Made by a program: the position numbers and the translations under genes
Notes under the pieces: model-generated
Databases searched by the model: none
What the model was told of the DNA's origin: nothing
What the model saw: the letters and a program-made list of their open reading frames with translations, nothing else
Origin: Diatrype stigma
Taxonomy: Eukaryota; Ascomycota; Sordariomycetes; Xylariales; Diatrypaceae
DNA: 64,000 nucleotides
Assembly (NCBI GenBank): GCA_022225965.2
Contig: JAKJXP020000002.1
Coordinates: 1,054,001 to 1,118,000, forward strand
Direction: 5' to 3'
Shown: positions 1 to 9,700 of the stretch, piece by piece
Layout: every line of letters starts with the position of its first letter
Position numbering within the stretch: position 1 is the stretch's first letter

Positions 1-1069
1 CGAGCGTGCAGCCGTGGCAGCCGTCGGTGCCCTCGACGAGCACGGCGTGGCGGATGCGCGCCAGCTGGGCCGGGTCGTCGAGCAGCGCGCGCTTGTCGTC
101 GGCGGCCGCGGCCCAGCTCGGCAGCAGCGACGCCAGCGTCGTCGAACCCGGCAGGTACGGGTACGTGTCGAGGGTGATGTCGAGGCCCTCGGCGAGGGCG
201 CCGTCGAGCAGGGCGAGGAACTCGTCGGCGCGGCCGCGGTTCTCGGCGAAGTTCAGCGTCGCGTGCGTCAGGTGCAGGCGCACGCCCGTCGACCGCGCCA
301 GCTCGATCATCTCCCGGTACGCCTGCATGGCGCCCTTGCCGTACGACCGGTGGTGCGGCGCGAAGTAGCCCCCGTACTGGACCACGACGCGGCACAGCTG
401 CGCCAGCTCCGCGTCGTCGGCGAACATGCCTGGCACGTACGTCAGGCCGGACGACATGCCGACGGCGCCCTGGCGGAACGCCTCGTGCAGGTGCGCCTTC
501 ATCGTGTCGATCTCGGCCTGGGTGGCGGGGCTGGAGTCCCAGCCCTTGGCCAGGATGCGCAGGTTGCCCTGCGGCACCAGGTAGGCGGCGTTGGTGGCGA
601 TGCGCGACGCGTCCAGCACGTCCAGGTACTCGCCGACGGAGCGCCACCGCTCGAAGAAGTCCGCCGGCTCCTTCGGGTTCCCGTTCCACCCCGCGATCTG
701 CTCCCGGATCCGCGCCAGCGTCGCCGTCGTCACCGGGCTGTACGAGATCCCGTCCTGGCCGATCACCTCGGTCGTCACCCCCTGCGTGATCTTGGCCAGG
801 TGCTCCGGCGTGTGCAGCAGAGACAGGTCCGAGTGCGCGTGCATGTCGATGAAGCCGGGGCTCAGCGTCCACCGGCCGCTCTCGCCATCCACGACGCGGG
901 CGCCCTGCTGGCGCGCGCTATCGCTCTCACTTTCGGCTTGGTCTCGCCGGATTGACTTGATCAACCCATCCCTGACCAGCACATCTGCCACGTAACCGGC
1001 TGTGTCCCCGCTCCCGTCGACGACGGTGACGCCGACGAAGAGGATGTCGTCTTTCTGGTAGGTCGTCAT
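1..1069 (-). CDS. D-aminoacylase / N-acyl-D-amino-acid deacylase-like amidohydrolase, 3' part cut by window edge
   Basis: The minus strand is open from an ATG at 1069 to the window edge, giving 356 codons without a stop or intron. The protein starts MTTYQKDDILFVGVTVVDG, the usual opening beta strand of composite-domain amidohydrolases. It continues into GFIDMHAHSDL, the HxH metal-binding motif after strand 1. Later segments (VTTEVIGQDGISYSP, GAVGMSSGLTYVPGMFA, HLTHATLNFAENRGRA, DTYPYLPGSTTLASLLP) match the family of N-acyl-D-amino-acid deacylases (amidohydrolase family 3). These enzymes hydrolyse N-acyl-D-amino acids and are usually cytosolic. The full family length is about 500-560 residues, so roughly a third is missing beyond base 1. 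The class is clear; the exact substrate (D-Glu, D-Asp or neutral D-amino acids) is not. The long plus-strand frame over the same bases is its GC-rich shadow. Confidence 0.9.
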   Translation of the reverse strand, partial: MTTYQKDDILFVGVTVVDGSGDTAGYVADVLVRDGLIKSIRRDQAESESDSARQQGARVVDGESGRWTLSPGFIDMHAHSDLSLLHTPEHLAKITQGVTTEVIGQDGISYSPVTTATLARIREQIAGWNGNPKEPADFFERWRSVGEYLDVLDASRIATNAAYLVPQGNLRILAKGWDSSPATQAEIDTMKAHLHEAFRQGAVGMSSGLTYVPGMFADDAELAQLCRVVVQYGGYFAPHHRSYGKGAMQAYREMIELARSTGVRLHLTHATLNFAENRGRADEFLALLDGALAEGLDITLDTYPYLPGSTTLASLLPSWAAAADDKRALLDDPAQLARIRHAVLVEGTDGCHGCTL

Positions 1070-2472
1070 CGTTTCGTGTGCTGTGCCTTGAGTCTTGCAG
1101 ATATCCTTCCACTCCCCCTGTATATCGGAGTGGTGCTAGGCGTATATATACTTCTCGGCAGTTGGGGCGGGTGGGCGGCCGCGTCTAGTGACCCCGCACC
1201 GGTGATGGTGTTGATGAGCCGATCGTCGGTGTTGTGAAATAGTTACACTTACACGCCGGAGTCGCCCTCCGATTACTCACCACTTCCAAGTTATGACCCA
1301 TGTCTGTCTCGTCCGTATATGCCCGGGTGAGAAACAAGTCAGAAGTGGAGCTTTACGTTTAGCTCAACCGTCATGTTTCCGAAATACGGTGTCTCTCTAC
1401 CTACGTGTAATCTATTACACTCCCTGTCTGAGTAATGGCGTCACTCTTAGCTCTATTGGCGCCAGGATGTTAAATAGACGTAATGGACGCGAGAATCCTT
1501 CGTGTGGTGGATTATACTACGGTAATGGTTTCATGGTCATATCAAGACTTCTTGTCCTTGGTTGACGGCGTGAGTAAGCCGGGTCTTTCCGGGGTATTTT
1601 GTGATGGATCGGACTTGACTCATTCGATAGTACCTGACCAGGTACCTAAGATACTGTTAGGGAAAGACCGAAGACCCTGGGATTAATGGAGAGAAGTGAA
1701 AGAACTGAGGATGTAAACTAAATTTCGGCCCGCGTCCGACGTTGCATCCGATGAACCAATGCGTGGGGTAGTGTAATTATGCAGTATGCAGTGCACGAAA
1801 GACATAGTCAACTTAACCCATCATTGAGTCACAGTTATTAGTAAATTAAACAATCTATATGCAGTCAGAATTGTTCTTCACATGTATCCATGATATTCGC
1901 AGTGCGGGTACTAGGTGATTTTCTAGATGTTTCATGAACGTCGGACTTCCGGCCGGACTGGCTGTACATAAGTAGCCTCTGCATCGTCGACAATGGTCCC
2001 CGGATAGTTGCGTGAGCAAAACAGTAAGTTATATCAATACCTGCGCATGTACCTAGCCGGTCAGCCGGTCCCGCCTCTTGGCGGATGAGGGTAGATGATG
2101 CCAGTAATTAGGAGATCGTTTCAAATGTTTGCTAGTTACTTGGCAAATTAGAGCCCACACTACGAACTGCAGCCGAGGAACATAAATATGGACGAGGAGT
2201 CGTTATATTTCCTGACCTATAGCCTCATGCCTCGCTATTCGTCGTCCGTAATACCCCAGTGGCAGCGTTTTCGTCGATAGCATCGCTTACATCGACATGT
2301 ATTCGAAGATGACCATAAGCGGGGTTAAGGTACCGAAGGCACGAAGAAATCGAGACAAGCAGCGGAATAAAACTTCAGGGGGTATATTCTAACGAACGCT
2401 GAAAGAAACATAACTTTTACGCTATCAATGCTCCCAACAAGCAACAAAACACTGTTACTATGACTGTTACCG
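1070..2472. other. Intergenic, no gene recognised
   Basis: This is about 1.4 kb of balanced base composition upstream of the D-aminoacylase-like gene and downstream of the glycosyltransferase. The open frames are all under 95 codons and resemble no family I know. A TATA-like string (gtatatatac) at about 1141-1151 lies some 70-80 bp upstream of the 1069 start and could belong to its promoter. Confidence 0.5.
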
Positions 2473-4023
2473 CTACCGCTCTCCCTCCAGCTCCAGCGCC
2501 GCCTCCTCGCCCCACAGCTCTCTCACATCCCTCCTATGGCCCCTCGCCAGCGCCTCCCTATCGAGGTTCTCAAACGCCATGCTCCAGACGCGCATGGCCT
2601 CGTCGCCGGACGTGTCGATGGCGCTGACGCGCCCCAGGTGCTGGGCCAGCATGGGGTAGGCGCTGACGCGGGCGAGCCCCCTGTCGCGCGCGAACACCTT
2701 GGGCAGCATGTCGCTGCGGCCGGGGCTGGAGCGGCGGACGGCCGCGTCCAGCATCGACGTCGCCAGCGGCCCGGCGTGCGCCCGGTTGTACACCAGCGCC
2801 TGGTTGCAGCAGCCGAAGAACTCCTCGCGCACCGTGCCGGGCGCGGGGGCGCCCAGCACCGACGCCTTGCCCGAGGCGAAGAACAGCCACGTCCAGAGCG
2901 GGACCGCCACAAAGCAGATCACCACCAGCGTCCAGAGGTCGAGGTGGCGGCGCAGTGGCGAGGGCGACCATGACCCCGGCCGCCTGCTCCTGCCGCTGCT
3001 ACGGCGCACCGCGAGCAGCACGAAGAACAGCGGGATGGCCACGCCCGCCGAGATGATGTGGGCGTTGTTGCTGCGGAACCCGGTGCCGCCCGACCAGCCC
3101 GTGCTGCGCTCCTGGTTGAACAGGCGCAGGTACAGCCACGAGTTGGGCCGGCCCGGCTCGACGCGGCCGCGCTCGGGGTCGCGGCGCCGCGGGTCGCGCA
3201 TCATGGCCTCGAGCGCGCGCAGGTTGAGCAGCGTGCGGGCGGCCCAGCCATCCGCGAGCAGGATGTCGCCCTCGAACAGGGCGATGTAGGGCGCGTCGGT
3301 GTCGCGCGCGCACCGGTCCATGGCGTACGCGTAGTCGTGCACCGTCTTGCGCTCCAGCGCGTGCTTGTTGCCCCGGTCCGAGGCCCACCCCGCCAGCTTC
3401 GCCACCGTCCGGTCGCGGTCGCTCGTCGGCGGCAAGGTCGAGTTGTACGTGAACACCTCGTCGGCGATGCGGATGCCTGTGTCTGCGTCTGTGTCTGTGT
3501 CTGTAGAGCTCGCGCGAGATCCCGACAGTTTCGCGAAGCTGGGGTGCTGCGCCGCCGGGTCCGGCACGTCGGCGAAGAACAGCTTCAGGTGCACGGCCGC
3601 GCGCTCGGCCCGCGTCATGTTGGCCAGGAACGAGCCCACGGCGGTGTCGATGTACTGGCGCCCCTCCATCTTGCGGCCCACCGTGATGAAGACGGCGCAG
3701 ATCTGCGGGTCGTCGCCGGCCTTACCCGGCAGATGCGACGCCGACGGCCGCGTGTGGAGGCCGAAGCCGGAATCGGGATTGAAATCGGGATCGGGGTCGG
3801 CCAAGACGGCGTCGAGGAAGGCGTCCGCCTCGGCCTTGCGGACGGCCGAGTAGAACTGGTCGAAGCCATGGCGCGGCGAGAAGAAGATGGACAGCGGGTC
3901 GCGGTAGAAGAAGAGCGATCCGTAGACGGCGTACAGGGAGACGAGGACAAAGAGGACGAGGAGGGCGCGGATGCCGGGCTGGTGGAGAGCTTGGCTCGCG
4001 AGGGCGCGCGGACGGAAGAGCAT
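2473..4023 (-). CDS. PGAP4-like (GT109-type) membrane glycosyltransferase
   Basis: Single-exon frame of 516 aa starting at 4023. Residues about 18-40 form an N-terminal membrane anchor (LLVLFVLVSLYAVYGSLFF). The lumenal part contains ICAVFITVGRKMEGRQYID, then a DXD-like acidic motif in LFEGDILLADGW near residue 250. Two further hydrophobic helices near residues 320-340 (ISAGVAIPLFFVLLAV) and 360-382 (LWTLVVICFVAVPLWTWLFF) interrupt the catalytic domain before a conserved FGCCNQALVYNR stretch. An N-terminal anchor plus a tandem transmembrane hairpin inserted in a GT-A fold is the known architecture of PGAP4/TMEM246, which adds the GalNAc side branch to GPI anchors in the Golgi. That the fungal protein acts on GPI is inference. 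A Thr-Asp repeat near residues 172-180 is encoded by a short gtctgt microsatellite (about 3478-3512). Confidence 0.6.
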   Translation of the reverse strand: MLFRPRALASQALHQPGIRALLVLFVLVSLYAVYGSLFFYRDPLSIFFSPRHGFDQFYSAVRKAEADAFLDAVLADPDPDFNPDSGFGLHTRPSASHLPGKAGDDPQICAVFITVGRKMEGRQYIDTAVGSFLANMTRAERAAVHLKLFFADVPDPAAQHPSFAKLSGSRASSTDTDTDADTGIRIADEVFTYNSTLPPTSDRDRTVAKLAGWASDRGNKHALERKTVHDYAYAMDRCARDTDAPYIALFEGDILLADGWAARTLLNLRALEAMMRDPRRRDPERGRVEPGRPNSWLYLRLFNQERSTGWSGGTGFRSNNAHIISAGVAIPLFFVLLAVRRSSGRSRRPGSWSPSPLRRHLDLWTLVVICFVAVPLWTWLFFASGKASVLGAPAPGTVREEFFGCCNQALVYNRAHAGPLATSMLDAAVRRSSPGRSDMLPKVFARDRGLARVSAYPMLAQHLGRVSAIDTSGDEAMRVWSMAFENLDREALARGHRRDVRELWGEEAALELEGER

Positions 4024-5230
4024 TTATCTGATCTCGGGGTGGGTCGCAACTAAGACCAGGTCGTGTTATCGGGTAAAGGGTAAATCAGGCAGATTCGGGT
4101 TATTACTCGATTATGTCCTTGATGTCGGGAATTGACCTCGGTGCCGATGGACGTTTGGGGGAGAACATCTAAGCATGATTACGGTGTCGGCGATGTCATG
4201 GAGTCTATGGAGGCGCGTGTCTTCGAGTGCGAGTGTCGTCAGAGGGATAGTGACAACCCCGCCTTCATGAGGAAGGTTGAAAAGATAAGTGAAAAAAGAA
4301 AAGATGACAGATAAGTGTCGGTTGAAAGAAGGGAGGGAAAGTACGACGTCGCTAATAATGACGATGATGACGATGCTGAAGCTGATGCCATCCGATCGTG
4401 GAACAGCCCAAGTGGTTTTTACGTAAAGGGAGCCTGAAAGTGAAGGCGGGGGTATGTATGTACATACAGCACATTATCTGGCACTAAGAGCTACAGGGCT
4501 GTTGCGATTGGCTAACAACCTGCCAAACGATCATTGGGGCTGTTGGGGGCGCAGTGGAACGGGTGATAGCAGATCAACCAGGGGTTACAGAGCAATCTTC
4601 AGTATTCACTGTAAGATAGTCCTGATTGACCATATTAGTCCCTATGTCTTTTTATAAGGGAAAGATTCACCGGCCTCTCCCATAAAGAACCAATCGAAAC
4701 AAAATATCGTAACCTCCATACATGGATATCGTAGTTACATACCATCCTATAAGTAGGTTAACACATCGTATTCTCGGTGTCTTCCTAAGCCTACCCCAGA
4801 TTGGCCCAGGAGACTCCAAGACTACGCTTACAACCTTAGGGCTGGGGGAAAATCTCTAGCCTTCCCTTTTTGGCATCGACACCGGCGCTCCACCAATCAG
4901 GAGATCACCCGAGAATCCCGTATTGCTGGGCTATAGACAACTATGTCTATATTAGGAGAACATGTCCTATAGTTGTTGCCCCTGTGCCTGAGGCCCAGAG
5001 CGGGTTACCGTCGCAATGATGTGCCTGAACCGATAGCTCCCCCGTATCATTCGACCGCTTCCCGGGTGGATACCGATGCTGGACCTCGTATTGAAGATTA
5101 TGAAGCTCCGCTATACGTTGTCGAGTCCGTGATATTTAAGTGCGTGCTATTCCGCCCGCACCACTATGGCGTACTCCGGCCGTTGGTGTAAGTCACCAGG
5201 TAAACCTACAGTGTATCCCAAGTCGCCATC
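4024..5230. other. Intergenic between divergent genes, no gene recognised
   Basis: This 1.2-kb spacer separates the minus-strand glycosyltransferase from the plus-strand metalloprotease, so it holds both promoters. Small open frames at 4132-4314, 4454-4657 and 4973-5191 have no recognisable motif, no family resemblance and no obvious splice partners. Confidence 0.5.
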
Positions 5231-6271
5231 ATGCATCCTCGCTCGTGGGCAACGACCGCCGCTTTCGTGCTTTCCGCACAAGGGTCTTCAGCTGCCAGCT
5301 CATGTGGCAATGAAGGTGTGATTCCGGAGCCAATGCCGGCCGTGTCCAACATCGTGGCACAACAGGCCGAGAATGTCACGGTCGACGTGTACTTTCACAT
5401 CGGCAGCACCGAGGCCAACAAAGACAGGATCACAGAGGATCTCGTGGCGGCCCAGGTAAGAAACACAATTACATGACAGACGGATACCGTACCCTTCTCA
5501 GTCAGGGGCCACAAGTTCTAACAGCACAATCTCTCTCCGATTTTTGAAGTTCCAAGTCCTACACGATGTGTACCTCCCGTACGGGTTCGAGTTCCGCTAC
5601 GTCAACACGTCGTGGGTGGTGGACGACGTGATCGGCACGGGGTTCTACCAGGAGGGCGACACGATCGAGGACTACGACGCGTACGTGGCGCACCTGAACG
5701 CGACGCGGCGCGGCGGGTACGACGCCCTGAACCTGTACTTCTTCACGGACCTGCCGCCGTCGCTGGGCGGGCAGTGCAACTTCCCGCGCCCAGTGGCGGG
5801 CGACAACGACTACAACGTCCGCATCGACGGCTGCATCGTCAACGGCGACACCATGCCCGGCATGTTCGGCCGCAACGGCACCACCCAGCCGGGGCCCCGC
5901 CAGGGCAAGATCGCCGTCCACGAGACCGGCCACTGGTTCAACCTGCTCCACACCTTCAACGGCGCCGCCTGCAACTCCATCAACGACCAGGTCGCCGACA
6001 CCCCCGCCCAGGCCGGCGCCACTATCGGCTGCCCCGCCAGCAGGGATTCGTGCCCGGACTCCGAGGGCTTGGATCCTATCCATAACTTCATGGACTACTC
6101 CGATGATGACTGGTAAGTGTTTTCTTTCTAGTTGCGTGCAAGGAAATGGGGAGGGTGGGGGGGATATTTGATTAGAGCTAATCGACTCTGTTTAGCCTTA
6201 CCGAGTTTACCCCATTGCAGCAAGCTCGGATGCACAATGCATGGAACTTGTACAGAGCGCCTTCGGCATGA
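5231..6271 (+). CDS. Secreted M43 (pappalysin/MEP1-like) zinc metalloprotease, three exons
   Basis: Exons are 5231-5455, 5550-6112 and 6196-6271, with introns of 94 and 83 bp (gtaaga...gaag and gtaagt...ttag). The spliced product is 287 aa. The first ~22 residues resemble a signal peptide (TTAAFVLSAQGSSAAS). The active site HETGHWFNLLH, at residues about 199-209, is the HExxHxxGxxH motif with the M43 third His, and NFMDYSDD is the Met-turn. Exon 3 restores the family's usual end (CLTEFTPLQQARMHNAWNLYR), which supports the splice choice. Such extracellular gelatinase-like proteases are common in plant- and animal-associated fungi; the substrate is not predictable. The stop codon lies about 11 bp from the edge of a degenerate retrotransposon, so the native 3' UTR has probably been replaced. 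Confidence 0.92.
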
Positions 6272-6282
6272 TCGACGTTGTC

Positions 6283-6690
6283 TACAAATCACTTCAGGAA
6301 TTCGATCAGAGGGTATTAAAACAATGTATTAGTAATATAAGCCCCTTTAGGGGCCGGCCGCTATAGCGCTCGGAAAGCGCTATTGCATAGCGCTTCGTAA
6401 GGCTATTATTGCGTTCGTAAAGGCCGCTTTTAATTATTTAAGCGATATCTTCGGATAAGGATATTATAAAAGCGGCTTATAGCGGCTTATATAAACCTTT
6501 TGCATAAAGGTATTATAGCATTCGTAAAAACAGCCGAAAGTTATTTTCGTAATCGGCTTAAAGCAGCCTTATACGTATAAAGAATAAATCAAAACTTATA
6601 AATAACCCTCTTATTAATATTCTTCTTATTAAGATTTTCTTTTTTCCGTTTGTTATAATCGTAAGCGTTAATAAGAACGATAAATAAAAA
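6283..6690 (-). repeat. B2 terminal repeat of the left DIRS-like copy
   Basis: This segment is a diverged copy of 13680-13945 (same orientation) and of 41030-41300 and 41530-41811 (inverted). Shared blocks include tattagtaatataagccccttt, the ggccggccg core and the cgcttcgtaaggctattatt block. The first ~300 bp, nearest the metalloprotease gene, keep more G/C (gcgctcggaaagcgct) than the internal copies, so it is the least mutated version and approximates the ancestral sequence. Confidence 0.75.
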
Positions 6691-6734
6691 AACGGCGGCG
6701 CAATTATAAAACTAATCGAATTATTAATTATTAT

Positions 6735-9700
6735 ATATATAATATTACGCGGTTAACGGCCCAAAAGGCCATGCCGGTATACGTCTAGTTTTAGCATAAT
6801 AGGAAACCTTAAACCGAAATCGAAAAGAAAAACCTATTAATTCGCATCGAAATCGCTTTTTTGGTTACATATAAAAGATATCCAAAACGGTTTTTGCCAG
6901 CTTTTTGCTATAAAAAGGCCTAAAGCCATTTATTAAATTAAAATAAGGTTATAGCGCAAAGCCGGTTCGGCTTTGCGCCGCAAACGTACGGCATACGTAT
7001 TATTAAATATAATGCCGGTATATTAAATAAACGAAAGTAAGTTATATAAAAAAGGAAAAGAACGATATAAAATGGCCCGTACGCCCGATGTATCGCTTCG
7101 AATATAAGTAAACCATTTGTTTCGGCCGGCATCGATGCGACGACGACCTAACCGGCAAAACAAATTATATACCGTTTTTAAGATATAAATACCCTGCCTT
7201 TTCCCCGCCCGGAAATTTTTCCCTTTCTTTTTTTTTAATAATAACAATTAATCCGATACATAATTTTTCCCCGCTATCGATCCGACCTTTAAAAATAAAG
7301 GCTCGAATCGACTTTTTATTATTTTTTAATTTATTATAATTATTTTCTTTATTTTTTATATTATACGCAAATTCGGATTGCCTTTGGGCGTTCGGAAATC
7401 CGGACGCCTAAGGTTGGTCCGAATTCGCGCAGTTTTTTATTATTTCCGACGTCGATTTAATGTTTATTAATTTCGATAATATGTTATTTAGCCGTTTAAT
7501 TTTATTTATTCGCCCGCTTTATGGCTGACTTCGTTTCGTTTTTTCCGTTTTATCGTTTTATTATCGTTTCCGCGGCTTAGCCGTTCCGATTTCGTAACGA
7601 TATCGGGCCCCTTTAAAAAGTCCGTTTTTAACATTTCGATTTATTCCGACCTTTTATCGAAAAAGGTAAAATGCGTATTTTATACGTACCGCATAGCGAA
7701 AAACCCTTTTTTATTTTATTACGACCGTTATAAGTCGTTTTGTTTTTATATCGTTATGTTCCGATATTTAATCGATATAATTAATAAATCTTATCGATGC
7801 ATTACGTATAAATATTATAAAAAAACCATTTCCGATTATTACGAAATAAGCTTTCCGTTTTTTTTTCGAAATCGTTTTGATTTCGCTTAGTTCGTTAATG
7901 GTTTTAAATCCGAATTCCGAAAGTTTTAATTGTTTATTACGAAATGCTAGGCGGATCTTACCGAAAACGCGTAAAAAATAAGCTAAGGTTTTTTATAAAT
8001 CGATTCGTATTAATTCCGTTTTAAAACGTCGAACGTATATACGACGTTTTATATAAAGTTCGGTTCGCCGTATATAAGCGCGCCAAAAAGCTGCCCGTTT
8101 ATGCGTCGCTTTTAAACGATTTTTTCGATAACGTCGCAATAATTACGCTTATTTTTATCCGTATTTCGGCCCGTATTTATATTTTAACTTTTTCCGTTTA
8201 AGTCCGTAGCAAAATAAAATTAACCTTACGTTTTAAATCCTTAAATATTAATATCTTTTAGTTATTAAAATTTATTAAAATATATCGTTACGATTTTAAT
8301 TCGGCCTTTTTATTTAGTTTTAATTTTATTTGCAGTCGTCCGGCAATTGCCGCTTTTTCTTTTCCGGCAGTAACGAAAGCTTTTGTTATATCCAATAAAT
8401 GCATTTCCGACGCGTTTTCGGCCGGCTTTTGGGCCGGTTATTCTTTATTACGTTAACGATTAAGTTATGGTATTAATACGGCATATACTTCGTTATGGTT
8501 TCGATTGGCCCTTATATCGTTTTCGAATCGGCATTAAGCCGTTCGTTTTTTAATTTATGCATCATAATTAATTTCCTTATTTTCGACAAAACGTCGTTCC
8601 ATTTTTTTTTCGGAATCGGCTTATAACAAATAAAATTATTTTCGTAATAATTTGTTTATATTCAATACGTCGTTAATCCGTATACGTTAGGCCTTATTCG
8701 GTAAGAAATTAACGTTTCATTTTAATAATAGCTTCGATATTAATTTATATTATTCGAACCGGCTAAAACGTATTAGCTATTTCGTTACGTAATCGGCTAA
8801 ACTTATAATCGATAATGCTTCGTTATATCGGAAATTTTTTAATTTTGTTAGTAATGCCGGTCGAAAATGGGCTACGTTTAAGCAGTAATTCAAATAATGC
8901 GGCAGCGTTTTTTTTTATTATTTATAAGCGCATATCGAAATAATATCGGAAATACGTCGTTTCGTTAAAAAGTTACGCAGGTTAATCTTTTCGGTTTTAG
9001 CCTATATTAATATCGAATTTTGGAATTTCGTTAGCGTTTAATATAATCGAAAAATGTTTTCGTCGGATTTGGTTTGAACCGATATACGTTAAATTCCTGT
9101 TTTATATCGAATCGAATTATTCGTTTTAATTTTTTATCGGAATTGCTAAGCAATTAATAACGCCGGATATAACTTTATTTTGCGGCGCTTGCGTTTTTTT
9201 TTTATCGCTTTAAGTAATAGCCGATATATCGTTTTTTTGCTTTTAAATAAATGCCGCATTTACGTATAAGCTTTCGAATTATTTCGTTTATATTTAAAAA
9301 AAACTTTTGCTTTTTTATTTTTAATCCTGCGGGTATTATTAAACTGCCTAATTAATTTTCGTATTTTATTAATATATTATTGCAAATACTTTGTAATTTT
9401 TATGCGTTTTATTCTTTTCTTAAAAACCGCCTATTTATGGAATAATTAAAGGTTTATGGGAAATAAATACGATTTTATTTTTAATTCGATAATATTTATA
9501 ACTTTATACGTCTTTATAATCGTCCGGATACAAGCGTTTTGCATTTTTTGCAGTATCGAATAAATGCCCCTTTTAAAGCGCTTTTCTGGCGAAGCGATAT
9601 CGTGCCATACCGTAAAACCATGTTTTATCGTTATTTAAATAATTGTTATATATATTAATTTGGATTTAATTAAGTTTGGTTTTTACGTAAATTTAATTAT

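Noticed and set aside
14..955. 313-codon plus-strand open frame
   Set aside because: It is the complementary shadow of the D-aminoacylase-like gene. The composition is Arg/Val/Gly/Ala from GC-rich antisense and shows no domain.
3058..4053. 331-codon plus-strand open frame over the glycosyltransferase
   Set aside because: Antisense shadow; Arg/Val/Gly-rich with a Val-Cys run from the microsatellite.
5559..6083. 174-codon minus-strand frame over the metalloprotease
   Set aside because: Antisense of exon 2, which has clear M43 motifs.
6938..7247. Short minus-strand frames of 64-74 codons in the AT-rich island
   Set aside because: They lie inside the nested LINE and are RIP-degraded remnants without protein-family signal.
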